A DNA stretch of 39,994 nucleotides from Sphaerospermopsis sp. SIO1G1. Lineage in GTDB: Bacteria; Cyanobacteriota; Cyanobacteriia; Cyanobacteriales; Nostocaceae. The notes beneath the pieces are model-generated. The model worked only from the letters and a program-made list of their open reading frames with translations. It was not told where the DNA came from and did not search any database. Below are positions 7,980 to 17,040 of the stretch, one piece after another. Numbering within the stretch: position 1 is the stretch's first letter; each line of letters opens with the position of its first letter. Location: positions 109,625-149,618 of the forward strand of contig JAAHFX010000014.1 of NCBI GenBank assembly GCA_010672785.1, read 5' to 3'. The position numbers and the translations under genes are program-made.

Positions 7980-10481
7980 TTACGAATTACGAATATCTAA
8001 CATTTCCATGACTTCAACGATTTGTTCATCACGGTTGACTTGTAATATACTCTCGCCCTTGGAATCCCGATCTAAGACAGGAATAGAATCCACAGGGATT
8101 TTCACTACTCTTTCCCTATTAGTAATTAATGCAACTTCCTTCCCTGGGTTTACACGTACCATAGCTGCTAAGTGATCAGTTTTGTTATAGAATTTCAACA
8201 TTTGAATACCCAAATCACCACGATTAGCTGTTCTCAAATTACTAGCAGGTATGCGTTTAGCGTATCCTTCTTGAGTTACTAACAATAATTCATCATTTTT
8301 AGCAACAGTCACACAGCCCACCATATGTTGATTCTTTAAGATACGAAAAGCTTGTAAACCCATAGCTGCACGTCCCATTATTGGTAATTGTTCATCATTA
8401 ATGGCAAAGCGCAACAGACGACCACCAGAACTAGCTAAAATGAGGTGTTGTCCTGTAGTAGTGAATTCACAAAAAGACAATTCATCATTATCCTTGAGTT
8501 TTAAAATGGTAATCCCACGCCGACTAATGTTATTTAACTCCTCCATTGCCAGTCGCTTAATTCTGCCTTGTTTTGTTAGCAGTAACATTTGGGTAGTTTC
8601 ATAAAACTCAGGCATCACAAAGCGGCTGACAATACCGCCTGCATTTGCCTGAGCCGTACTAGTTAGCATAGTAATTAGTGGTGTTCCTCGTGGGGAACGG
8701 CCGGTTGTAGGAGGAATTTCTCCTACCTTTATAGGGTAAACTTTGCCACCAGTATTCAGTATGAATAAATCTTCATCTGTTTTAGTTAATTGTGTTTTGA
8801 GAATAAAATCGTTTTCATGTAGACTGTTCTCCGTTTTTGGCTTTTTACCTGTAGGTGAAAGACGACGCACATAACCACGCTGAGTAAATTCTAAAATAGC
8901 TGGTTCTGATGAGTAGTTTTGAGTTTTAGATGTTGAATTTTCCTCTGCTTTGAGTTTTTCTGGTTTGATAGGAGTATCACTAATAGCAGAAATTTTTGTC
9001 CGTCGAGAATCACTATATTTGCGTTTAAGATTTCGCAAATCTTTTTTCAAAGACTTAAGTAATTCCTTTCTGTCATCTAATAATTTCCGCAATGAAGCAA
9101 TTTGCTGATTAAGATCATTTGATTCCTGTTGTAAATTTTGCTGTTCTAAACTAGTTAGTCGGCGTAATGGCATGGATAAAATGGCATCAGCTTGTACCTC
9201 AGTCAAATTTAGTTGCTGACAAAGAGTGATTTTGGCTGTACTGCCATCGGTTGCTTGGCGTAAAATTTCAATTACTTGATCTATGTGAGATAAAGCTGTT
9301 AATAAACCAGTGACAACATTTAAGCGATTTTCAGCTTTTTCCAACTCATACGTGTAAAGTCTGTTCAGAGTATATTCCCGAAAATCGAGAAACTCTAGTA
9401 ACATTTGTCGCAAACTTAACTGACGGGGTTGTCCATTTACCAAAGCCAAAAGAATGGCACCAAAGGTAGTTTGTAGGGCTGTTTGATGGTACAGATGCTG
9501 TAGTACATCCTGGGCATTAGCATCGCGTTTTAGTTCAATTACAACTCGCATTCCTTCGCGATCGCTCTCATCCCGCAAGTCCGAAATACCTTGTAAACGT
9601 CCATGATTAACTAAGTCTGCAACTTTTTCAATCCAGCCAGCCTTGTTTACTTGATAAGGTAATTCTGTAACTATAATTGCTGTTCTGCGTTTAGTTCCCT
9701 TTGCTGGTGGTATTTCTTCTACGGTAGCCACACCTCGTAATAAAATACCCCCCTTGCCACCAGTGTAAGCTTCCTGAATTCCTTTATAACCAACAATTTC
9801 TCCACCTGTGGGAAAATCAGGGCCAGGAATTAATGTAAATAGTTTTTCATCTGTTATTTCTGGGTTGTCAATTAGGGCAATTAAACCGTCTACTATTTCT
9901 CCTAAGTTATGGGGAGGGATGTTGGTAGCCATTCCCACAGCAATACCTGCACAGCCATTGAGCAGTAAGAAGGGTAATTGGGCTGGTAGTACAGTGGGTT
10001 CTTGTTGGGAGCTATCGAAGTTACCAATAAACTCTACTGTTTCTTCACCGATTTCCGCCAGCATTCCTTCATGACTTACAGGTGCAAGACGTGTTTCTGT
10101 GTAGCGCATTGCCGCTGGGGGATCATTATCCACACTGCCAAAGTTACCATGTCCTGCTAAGAGGGGATAACGGCTAGAAAATTCCTGCACCAGCCTAACG
10201 AGAGCATCATAAACTGCTTGATCTCCGTGGGGATGATATTTACCCAAAACATCACCCACTACACGAGCACATTTCCGATAGGGGCGATCTGGTGTTAAAC
10301 CCAATTCGTGCATTGCGTACAAAATTCTTCTGTGTACTGGTTTTAAACCATCACGTACATCTGGTAATGCCCGCCCAACTATCACACTCATGGCATATTC
10401 TAAGTAAGACCGTTGCATCTCAGTGTGCAGGGGTGTGGTGATTACCTGTCCCTTGGAGAGAAGGTTTAACTGTTGTGCCAT
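7980..10481 (-). CDS. Type IIA topoisomerase subunit A (GyrA/ParC-like paralogue)
   Basis: DNA breakage-reunion subunit. In the 833 residues the catalytic tyrosine is Tyr127 in PPAAMRYTET. The winged-helix region has RALPDVRDGLKPVHRRIL and KYHPHGDQAVYDALVR, followed by the tower and coiled-coil (about 370-500). The C terminus (about 520-830) has the repeated beta-pinwheel blades. The canonical GyrA box (QRRGGKG) is missing; the nearest match is SRRGITI near residue 655, and the pinwheel is separated by a polar linker (about 490-525). Cyanobacteria such as Synechocystis have two A-type subunits and one B gene, and this looks like the second type, so its activity (decatenation or supercoiling) is open. 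The residue equivalent to E. coli Ser83 is Gln88. The last codons lie in a GAATTAC repeat. ATG at 10481. Confidence 0.93.
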   Translation of the reverse strand: MAQQLNLLSKGQVITTPLHTEMQRSYLEYAMSVIVGRALPDVRDGLKPVHRRILYAMHELGLTPDRPYRKCARVVGDVLGKYHPHGDQAVYDALVRLVQEFSSRYPLLAGHGNFGSVDNDPPAAMRYTETRLAPVSHEGMLAEIGEETVEFIGNFDSSQQEPTVLPAQLPFLLLNGCAGIAVGMATNIPPHNLGEIVDGLIALIDNPEITDEKLFTLIPGPDFPTGGEIVGYKGIQEAYTGGKGGILLRGVATVEEIPPAKGTKRRTAIIVTELPYQVNKAGWIEKVADLVNHGRLQGISDLRDESDREGMRVVIELKRDANAQDVLQHLYHQTALQTTFGAILLALVNGQPRQLSLRQMLLEFLDFREYTLNRLYTYELEKAENRLNVVTGLLTALSHIDQVIEILRQATDGSTAKITLCQQLNLTEVQADAILSMPLRRLTSLEQQNLQQESNDLNQQIASLRKLLDDRKELLKSLKKDLRNLKRKYSDSRRTKISAISDTPIKPEKLKAEENSTSKTQNYSSEPAILEFTQRGYVRRLSPTGKKPKTENSLHENDFILKTQLTKTDEDLFILNTGGKVYPIKVGEIPPTTGRSPRGTPLITMLTSTAQANAGGIVSRFVMPEFYETTQMLLLTKQGRIKRLAMEELNNISRRGITILKLKDNDELSFCEFTTTGQHLILASSGGRLLRFAINDEQLPIMGRAAMGLQAFRILKNQHMVGCVTVAKNDELLLVTQEGYAKRIPASNLRTANRGDLGIQMLKFYNKTDHLAAMVRVNPGKEVALITNRERVVKIPVDSIPVLDRDSKGESILQVNRDEQIVEVMEMLDIRNS

Positions 10482-10931
10482 GAGTTTTTTCCCTGAATTC
10501 TAACTATACAAATATTTTTGAGACTTATGACTGTAAAAACCACTGCATCATGAATAAAATAGTTTTGCTCACAAAAAAAATCTTGATCTTCATAGGATAA
10601 AAAACCATAGTATTATCCTTGATGTTGGAGATACAGATAAGATTATTAAAAAGTTGGCAGTTACTGGTTACTGCATAACTTACAGTAGATTTGAGCGGTT
10701 AACTTATGCTTGTAGATTCCTTCATGACGTAGATGTCATAGGGCAATGCTGGGGACAAAAGCAAGAATTGAGTGCTTTGTCAGTGTGTTTTACTGATTGA
10801 AGTCTAATCAATTCAAAACCTGAAATCTGTCTACAACTGAGTTATTTTTGACTACTGATTTTTGATAGCTGGATGCTTCTCCCAAAACTTTACCTAAAAT
10901 AGATTTTTCCTCCTTAAAAGTTTAATTTGTC
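10482..10931. other. Divergent spacer without a gene
   Basis: 450 bp between the minus-strand topoisomerase gene and the plus-strand receiver gene. It must hold both promoters. No clear consensus promoter, RNA gene or repeat was recognised; one short imperfect dyad (ATGAC...GTCAT) lies at 10724-10739. Confidence 0.4.
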
Positions 10932-11336
10932 ATGAAAACAGTTTTAATTGTCGAAGATGATCCTATTAATGCTCGTGTTTTTTCCAAAATTTTAACCAAG
11001 CGTGGTGGTTTGGGGGTTAAACACACTGAAGATGTGGAAGAGGTAATTAAAATTGCCCAGGCTGGAGAAGCTGACTTGATTTTAATGGATGTCTCTCTGG
11101 CACGCAGTATGTATGAAGGTAAATCTGTTGATGGGATCAAAATTACTCAAATGTTAAAGTCTGACCCTCAAACAGAAAAGCTACCAGTTATTTTAGTGAC
11201 TGCACACGCTATGGAAGGCGATCGCGAAAACTTTCTTAAACAAAGTGGGGCTGATGGCTATATCTCAAAGCCTGTGGTTGACCATCAGCAATTTGTTGAT
11301 CAAATTATGGCACTTATACCTAAAGAAGGCGTGTAA
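10932..11336 (+). CDS. Single-domain response regulator (CheY/DivK-like receiver)
   Basis: Stand-alone phosphoacceptor domain of 134 residues with no output domain, so it probably signals by protein contact or relay. All key residues are present: acidic pair Glu8-Asp9-Asp10 (VEDD), phospho-acceptor Asp53 (LILMDVSLAR), Thr90 (LVTAHAM) and Lys113 (ISKPV). An extended loop after Asp53 (SLARSMYEGKSVDG) is longer than in CheY and resembles DivK-like cyanobacterial receivers. No histidine kinase gene is adjacent, so the partner is unknown. The start ATG at 10932 follows an AAGTTTAATTTGTC leader with little Shine-Dalgarno character. Confidence 0.93.
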   Translation: MKTVLIVEDDPINARVFSKILTKRGGLGVKHTEDVEEVIKIAQAGEADLILMDVSLARSMYEGKSVDGIKITQMLKSDPQTEKLPVILVTAHAMEGDRENFLKQSGADGYISKPVVDHQQFVDQIMALIPKEGV

Positions 11337-11445
11337 TATTTTATTACTTACTTCGGAGATATTGATCCATAATCTAGAACATTTATCGGCAGTTGGCAAT
11401 TAATTTTGTTTACTGCCTGATGTTCACAGTCAAAATTTATACTTT

Positions 11446-12333
11446 TTATTGTTGAGGCAGTGAGTTAGGTATAACTACACCTTCTGCTTGGGGTTCTAAC
11501 ACAGATTGTATTTGAGGTAAATCTAAGAATTTTCTTGCGTCTGACAATAGACGTTCCCCCCAGAGGTTTTCTTTGAGGAAATTTAAGTCAGCATAGCGTT
11601 TATCTATACGGAGTGCTGCTGCTCCCATTCTTAAACTTTGTGTTCTGTTACCCTTAGTATACATTGCTACTGCTAAAGCTAATAAAGGTTCTGCTGCTCG
11701 TTTATCAACCGCCACGGCCTCTTGCCATTTTCTGATTGCACCTTGTATATCTCCCTGTTCATATTTAATCAAACCCACATTGTTAATTGCTGGCCAGAAT
11801 TTTTTATTTTGGGAAACTGACTGATCAAATTTGGCGATCGCTTCTGAAAAACGACCAAGCATATAATAGGCATTACCTAAATCAAATAGTCCTTCTGCAT
11901 CGTTTGGTGTCAGCTTTAACCCATTTTTGTAATGTTCAGCAGCTGCTCGATAATTCTCTTGCTGAAAACTGGCAGAACCCAAAGCGAAAAGTATATCAGC
12001 GTTTTTAGGATTGAGTGTTTGGGCAGTTGTCAAAGCTGAGATAGCCTGACTAAACTCTCTGGCTTGTAAATGTAATCCTCCCAACAGTAGCCAAACTTTA
12101 TCATTTTTAGGAGCTAATTGAGTAGCTAATCTGGCTCTTGGTAAAGCCATATCAAGTTCACGAAACCTAGCTAATTGAGCCGCTTCTTGAGCTAAACTCA
12201 AACCTTGTTGTTCTAGCTTCTCTGTATTAATCTGCACTGTATGAGGTATCAACGCCTGTGCATGGACTGCTTTGGGCATATTCCACAAACTACAGACTAC
12301 TAAAAATGGAATTAAATGAAGGTATTTTGGCAC
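11446..12333 (-). CDS. Exported TPR-repeat protein
   Basis: A 295-residue protein with an N-terminal signal sequence (residues 1-26: Lys3, hydrophobic LIPFLVVCSLW, then AVHAQA with a likely signal peptidase cut after AHA/HAQ), so probably periplasmic. From about 45 to 230 it is a run of tetratricopeptide repeats with the usual G/A-Y/F-A-P spacing, for example ALGSASFQQENYRAAAEHY and DLGNAYYMLGRFSEAIAKF. TPR proteins act as protein-protein scaffolds; the partner is not evident. It faces the receiver gene tail-to-tail and is divergent from the TetR-type gene. Specific function unknown. Confidence 0.88.
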   Translation of the reverse strand: MPKYLHLIPFLVVCSLWNMPKAVHAQALIPHTVQINTEKLEQQGLSLAQEAAQLARFRELDMALPRARLATQLAPKNDKVWLLLGGLHLQAREFSQAISALTTAQTLNPKNADILFALGSASFQQENYRAAAEHYKNGLKLTPNDAEGLFDLGNAYYMLGRFSEAIAKFDQSVSQNKKFWPAINNVGLIKYEQGDIQGAIRKWQEAVAVDKRAAEPLLALAVAMYTKGNRTQSLRMGAAALRIDKRYADLNFLKENLWGERLLSDARKFLDLPQIQSVLEPQAEGVVIPNSLPQQ

Positions 12334-12453
12334 ACTACCGCCTCTTAACCGTAATTAATATCTTCTCTTCGATAGCTTAGACGATTTCTAGTGTAGATGA
12401 CAGGTGTGAGGTGGGGTGATGGGGTGATTGGGTGTTGACGAGATTGTTAAAGT

Positions 12454-12485
12454 TTATTAAGTTAATAAGTAACCACATACTTATT
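12454..12485. promoter_or_regulatory. Candidate operator/promoter dyads before the TetR-type gene
   Basis: Two overlapping dyads end 2 bp before the start codon: the perfect 15-bp palindrome TTATTAAGTTAATAA (12454-12468) and AATAAGT-8 bp-ACTTATT (12464-12485). TetR-family regulators usually bind such dyads to repress themselves. A related AGTTTAGTATTAATAA string with an ACTAA-GT-TTAGT dyad occurs at 13225-13243, upstream of the exporter genes. Binding is inferred. Confidence 0.45.
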
Positions 12486-12487
12486 TT

Positions 12488-13081
12488 ATGGCACGAATAC
12501 CAAAAATTACCAATCAGCAAATTTTAGATGCTGCCTGTGAAATCTTCTTAGAGCAAGGCTTTGGGGCTTCCACCTTAGAAATTGCCCAAAAAGCAGGAAT
12601 TTCAGAAGCATCCATTTTCAAACGTTTCTCCACCAAAAAAGAACTGTTTTTTGCATCAATGGGAATTCCAGAAACATCTCCTTTAGGAAACAAACTGGAT
12701 GCTTTGATAGGAAAGGGTAATTTGAAACAAAATCTAATCCAATTAAGTCTAGAAATTTTAGAATTTAATCGGCAAGTAATGCCCAGGTTGATGATGTTAC
12801 GTTCTCGTGGAAATTCAATCCCAGAAATATTCACCACAGAAGATTCTCCACCTAGTAGAAATTTGAAAACATTTACTAAATTTCTGGAACGGGAAATGGA
12901 ACAAAAAAGATTACGTTCTAGTAACCCTGAAGCTATTGCTATGATATTCTTAGGATCACTGATGAATTATGTGTTCTTAGAGCAAATGCAATCTCCAGAA
13001 AACATAACTCCTGAAGACAAAAAGTTTGCCGAGCATTTAGTAGATATCATCTGGGCAGGAATTGCACCATTTGAAGATTAA
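12488..13081 (+). CDS. TetR/AcrR-family transcriptional regulator
   Basis: Ligand-responsive repressor, 197 residues. The N-terminal HTH (about 8-55) is typical of the family: ITNQQILDAACEIFLEQGF, then TLEIAQKAGISEASIFKRF and STKKELFFASM. The C-terminal ligand-binding and dimer domain (about 60-197) is helical with little recognisable sequence conservation. It lies 0.3 kb upstream of, and in the same direction as, the three-gene exporter, and a plausible dyad overlaps its own start. The usual arrangement is a regulator controlling the adjacent efflux genes, but the inducer cannot be read from the sequence. Confidence 0.92.
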   Translation: MARIPKITNQQILDAACEIFLEQGFGASTLEIAQKAGISEASIFKRFSTKKELFFASMGIPETSPLGNKLDALIGKGNLKQNLIQLSLEILEFNRQVMPRLMMLRSRGNSIPEIFTTEDSPPSRNLKTFTKFLEREMEQKRLRSSNPEAIAMIFLGSLMNYVFLEQMQSPENITPEDKKFAEHLVDIIWAGIAPFED

Positions 13082-13412
13082 TTACATCTCATACAACTAT
13101 ACATCTACCAGGATTTAGATTCCATCCATCACAAATAATGAGAGTGCAAAGACTAATTTGTTAATTTTGTAATTCCTACTTTTATTACTAAAAAATACGG
13201 AAATTTTTACACCCTGGAATATACACTAAGTTTAGTATTAATAACCATAGAATTTTCATATTGATTGTATATATAAATGATATAAATTATAAATTAATAA
13301 TTTTATTGCCTTTTAATGAACTATAATTGATAAAGAGTAAATCTTAAATATTGAAGAGATTATTTATTATTAATGCTTGATTTCTCATCAAAAATATCCA
13401 ACCAAAAATATC

Positions 13413-14876
13413 ATGACTACTCACAAAGAAACGTTATTAATAGGTACAAAAATCAAACATTCATGGCGTTGGCTAATGGGATTGACAGCATCGGCAATTT
13501 TAATTATTGGTACAACCACCGCGATTAGATTAGTCAACCTAGAAAACCGTAAACAGGATATTAGTAAACTTACAGTTCCTGTAGCTGCAAAAACTGTAAC
13601 AGTAAGAATTATTACTGCCGGAGAAGTTAGACCGATACAAAGTGTCAATGTTAGTCCTAAAAATCCAGGACTATTAGCGGAATTAAATGTGGAACAAGGA
13701 GAAAAAGTAGAGAAAGGAGAAATTATCGCCCGCATGGATAATTCTGATATCAAAATGCGAATTCTTCAATATGAAGCGAATTTAAAACAAGCTCAAGCAC
13801 AATTGGCAGAAATAGAAGCAGGAAGTCGTGTAGAAGATATTGCCCAAGGGAGAGCTAGGTTAGCTCAATCTCAAGCCCAATTAGCGATTATTAAAGCTGG
13901 AAATCGTTCCCAAGAAATAGATCAAGCACAGGCATCTGTAGATTCAGCTAAGGCACAATTAGAACTTACGCAAACAAGATTAAAACGTTATCAAACCCTA
14001 GCTAAAGAAGGAGCAGTTTCTCAAGATTCCTTAGATCAATACATTAGTGAAAATAAGAGAGCGAAGGCTAGTTTATCAGAAGCACAAAGACGATTATCAT
14101 TACAAAAAGCTGGGAATCGTAATGAAGAAATCAGAAGACAAGAAGCTGTAGTTGCCCAGGAAAGGGAGGCATTAAGAAAGTTAAAAAATGGTAATCGTCC
14201 AGAACAAATTGCCCAATTAAGAGCAGCAGTGGCAGCAGCAAAAGCCCAATTAAAACAGCAACAAATTCTATTAAATGATACAATTATTCGCGCTCCCTTT
14301 GCAGGAATTATTGCCCAAAAATATGCAGAAATCGGAGCTTTCGTTACACCAACAACCGCTGCATCTACTAATACATCAGCAACCTCTAGTTCTATAGTTT
14401 CATTAGAATCAGGTTTGGAAGTAATTGCCAAAGTGCCAGAAACAGATATTGGTAGAATTAAACAAGGACAAGAAGTAGAAATTGTTGCAGATGCTTTTCC
14501 AGATCGGGTATTTAAAGGCCGTGTGCGGTTAATTTCTCCCAACGCTATCGAAGAAGAAGGTGTGACATTGTTTCAAGTACGGATAGCTATTGATAGTGGG
14601 GATGATAAATTACGTTCTGGGTTGAATGTAGATGTCACATTTTTGGGCGATCGCATTAATGATGCTTTAACTATTCCTACAGTAGCTATTCTCACAGAAA
14701 ATGGTCAAACAGGGGTTTTAATTCCTGATGAGAATAATAACAATAAACCCAAATTTCAAGAAATCATGATTGGGGCGCAAATTAAAAACGAAACCCAAAT
14801 TTTAGAAGGGTTACAAAAAGATGATTTAATTTTCATTAGTCCTCCCGAAGATTACAAGATTAAAAAAGATCAATAA
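13413..14876 (+). CDS. Periplasmic adaptor (membrane fusion protein) of a MacA/HlyD-type exporter
   Basis: Links an inner-membrane ABC transporter to an outer-membrane channel. 487 residues from the ATG at 13413; an in-frame TTG at 13377 would add 12. One N-terminal membrane segment (about 19-40), then a lipoyl half (SVNVSPKNPGLLAELNVEQG), a long coiled-coil hairpin (about 105-290), the returning lipoyl half (NDTIIRAPFAGIIAQKYAE) and a beta-barrel/membrane-proximal part. The hairpin contains four spaced copies of a (A/N)G(S/N)R-x-x-(E/D/Q)(D/E/Q)I motif (EAGSRVEDI, KAGNRSQEI, KAGNRNEEI, NGNRPEQI). The Ser/Thr-rich stretch after AFVTPTTA is a loop. It is followed 35 bp later by the permease gene, so very likely one operon. 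No outer-membrane TolC-type gene is present in the window. Confidence 0.92.
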   Translation: MTTHKETLLIGTKIKHSWRWLMGLTASAILIIGTTTAIRLVNLENRKQDISKLTVPVAAKTVTVRIITAGEVRPIQSVNVSPKNPGLLAELNVEQGEKVEKGEIIARMDNSDIKMRILQYEANLKQAQAQLAEIEAGSRVEDIAQGRARLAQSQAQLAIIKAGNRSQEIDQAQASVDSAKAQLELTQTRLKRYQTLAKEGAVSQDSLDQYISENKRAKASLSEAQRRLSLQKAGNRNEEIRRQEAVVAQEREALRKLKNGNRPEQIAQLRAAVAAAKAQLKQQQILLNDTIIRAPFAGIIAQKYAEIGAFVTPTTAASTNTSATSSSIVSLESGLEVIAKVPETDIGRIKQGQEVEIVADAFPDRVFKGRVRLISPNAIEEEGVTLFQVRIAIDSGDDKLRSGLNVDVTFLGDRINDALTIPTVAILTENGQTGVLIPDENNNNKPKFQEIMIGAQIKNETQILEGLQKDDLIFISPPEDYKIKKDQ

Positions 14877-14911
14877 ATCAATAAATCAATAATAAATACA
14901 TAAGGGGAAAA

Positions 14912-16129
14912 ATGAACTTTCTAGAAAGTGTAGAAATGGCAGCTAAAACCTTGCTGTCAAATAAATTGCGTAGTGCTTTAACCATGCTAGGAATTATTAT
15001 TGGTAATAGTTCAGTAATTGCCATGATTGGTATTGGGGAAGGTGGACAGCAATTTGTAGCAAATGAATTAAATTCTTTGGGTTCTAATGTTTTATTTATT
15101 ATTCCTGGGAACGAAGAAGTACAGAGGATATCCAGAGATGTAGTTAGAACTTTAGTATTAGAAGATGCAGAAGCGATCGCCTCTCAAGTACCAACCATAG
15201 CTGCAACCACCGCAGAATTAAATAGTAGACAAGTAATTACTTACAAAAATAGAAATACAAACTTGAACATCATTGGTACAACACCAACCTTTTTACAAGT
15301 TCGTGATTTTGAAATGGCTACGGGTAGATTTTTTTCTGATTTAGATTTGAAACGAAGTAAACCTGTAGTAGTTTTAGGATCAAAATTAAAGAATAAACTT
15401 TTTGGTAATTTAAACCCCATTGGCAAACAAATTAGAATTAAAAATACCAGTTTTCAAGTAATTGGAGTTTTAGCAGAGAAAGGTTCTAATGTAGGTGTGG
15501 ATTATGATGAATCTGCATTAGTTCCCATTATTACAGCCGCAAATCGTTTAGTGGGCAAAACTTCACCCTATGGATTAGAAGTAACTTATATTGCTGCTTC
15601 TGCTAAAGATGGAAATAGTATAGATGCAGCAGAGTTTCAAATTACTAATTTATTAAGACAAAGACATAATTTAGTAGGAGAAAATGACTTCACTATTCGT
15701 ACTCAAAAAGATGCTTTAGAAACAGTCGGACAAATTACTGGTGCTTTGACAATTATGCTCACAGCAATTGCTGGTATTTCCCTGTTAGTTGGGGGGATTG
15801 GAATTATGAATATCATGTTAGTTTCTGTGACTGAAAGAACCCAAGAAATTGGGTTAAGAAAAGCCATAGGTGCTACCCAAAATGATATTTTACTTCAGTT
15901 TATGATTGAAGCAGTTATTGTTTCCGTAGTGGGTGGTTTATTGGGTACGACTTTGGGCGTGAGTGGTATTATGTTAGTAGCGGTAATTAGTCCTTTAGAA
16001 GCAAATATTTCTGTTGTTTCTATTACTATGGCGGTGGGAATTTCTGGTGGTATTGGGTTGTTTTTTGGTGTATTTCCAGCGAGGAGAGCAGCTAAACTTG
16101 ATCCAATTGTGGCTTTGAGGAGTGCGTAA
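14912..16129 (+). CDS. ABC transporter permease, MacB/FtsX type
   Basis: Membrane subunit of a mechanotransmission-type ABC exporter. 405 residues: membrane segment 1 near 20-45 (SALTMLGIIIGNSSVIAMIG), a large periplasmic MacB-PCD domain (about 50-265), then three membrane helices in the FtsX domain (about 280-305, 328-355, 368-395). The FtsX signature VSVTERTQEIGLRKAIGA is intact, and it ends AARLDPI-like (AAKLDPIVALRSA). Unlike E. coli MacB it has no fused ATPase; that is supplied by the gene at 16247. ATG 14912 is preceded by AAGGGGAAAA. Similar to DevC in architecture, but the sequence start is MacB-like, so heterocyst glycolipid export should not be assumed. Confidence 0.94.
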   Translation: MNFLESVEMAAKTLLSNKLRSALTMLGIIIGNSSVIAMIGIGEGGQQFVANELNSLGSNVLFIIPGNEEVQRISRDVVRTLVLEDAEAIASQVPTIAATTAELNSRQVITYKNRNTNLNIIGTTPTFLQVRDFEMATGRFFSDLDLKRSKPVVVLGSKLKNKLFGNLNPIGKQIRIKNTSFQVIGVLAEKGSNVGVDYDESALVPIITAANRLVGKTSPYGLEVTYIAASAKDGNSIDAAEFQITNLLRQRHNLVGENDFTIRTQKDALETVGQITGALTIMLTAIAGISLLVGGIGIMNIMLVSVTERTQEIGLRKAIGATQNDILLQFMIEAVIVSVVGGLLGTTLGVSGIMLVAVISPLEANISVVSITMAVGISGGIGLFFGVFPARRAAKLDPIVALRSA

Positions 16130-16246
16130 ATAATGTTTGATGGTTGATATTTGAGAAATAATTAATATTTCTTAAAATGTCAATACTCAACTTTCAGCCA
16201 ATACCTATTTTGTTAAATAAGTGAGATATTGAAAGGATAGATTGAT

Positions 16247-17011
16247 ATGTCTAACACTCTCATAAAAACCGATTCCACCACTCCTAATTCTGAACAAAAA
16301 CCAGAAATTATCTGCTTAGAAAATATCTTTAAAGTTTATGGAATGGGAGAGACAGAAGTACACGCATTAAGTGCTATTAACTTAGCAATTAATAAAGGTG
16401 AATATTGCGCCATTATGGGGCCTTCTGGTTCAGGAAAATCAACCGCCATGAATATTATAGGTTGTTTAGATCGCCCTAGTGCTGGTAATTATTATTTAGA
16501 TAATGTCAATGTTGCTCAAATGAATGATGAGGAATTAGCACATATTCGGAATAAAAAACTGGGTTTTGTCTTTCAACAATTTCATTTATTAACCCAACTA
16601 ACAGCATTAGAAAATGTCATGTTACCTATGCTTTATGCAGGGGTAAAACCAAAGGAAAGGAAAGAACGCGCAGCTGAAGCATTAATAAAAGTTGGTTTGG
16701 AACAACGTTTAAATAATAAACCTACTCAACTATCAGGAGGACAACAACAAAGAGTAGCGATCGCCCGTGCAATTGTCAACCGTCCTGTGGTACTCTTAGC
16801 AGATGAACCTACTGGTGCGCTAGACTCTCGTACTACCCAAGAAGTTTTAGATATTTTTACTGAATTAAATAGCACAGGAATTACCGTTGTGATGGTGACA
16901 CATGAAACGGAAGTAGCAAGTCAAACTAAGCGTATTGTTTGGTTTCGTGACGGTGAAGTTGTTCATTCTCATCTCACACCAGAAGAGTTACATCAACTGG
17001 TAGTTTCTTAA
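16247..17011 (+). CDS. ABC transporter ATP-binding protein, MacB/LolD type
   Basis: Cytoplasmic ATPase that powers the exporter encoded just upstream. 254 residues with every motif intact: Walker A GPSGSGKST, Q-loop (FVFQQFHLL), signature LSGGQQQR, Walker B VVLLADEPT and switch His in VMVTHE. The first 20 residues are a polar extension before the NBD. Start ATG 16247 follows GAAAGGATAG. The gap to the permease gene is 117 bp and no terminator is seen in it, so co-transcription is likely. Confidence 0.95.
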   Translation: MSNTLIKTDSTTPNSEQKPEIICLENIFKVYGMGETEVHALSAINLAINKGEYCAIMGPSGSGKSTAMNIIGCLDRPSAGNYYLDNVNVAQMNDEELAHIRNKKLGFVFQQFHLLTQLTALENVMLPMLYAGVKPKERKERAAEALIKVGLEQRLNNKPTQLSGGQQQRVAIARAIVNRPVVLLADEPTGALDSRTTQEVLDIFTELNSTGITVVMVTHETEVASQTKRIVWFRDGEVVHSHLTPEELHQLVVS

Positions 17012-17040
17012 TTTAAGACTATGAATGAAATTAGAGATTT

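Noticed and set aside
13413..17011. DevBCA heterocyst glycolipid exporter
   Set aside because: The gene order matches (adaptor, permease, ATPase), but the permease starts like MacB/FtsX rather than DevC, and MacAB-type systems are common in these genomes; the specific role is not supported.
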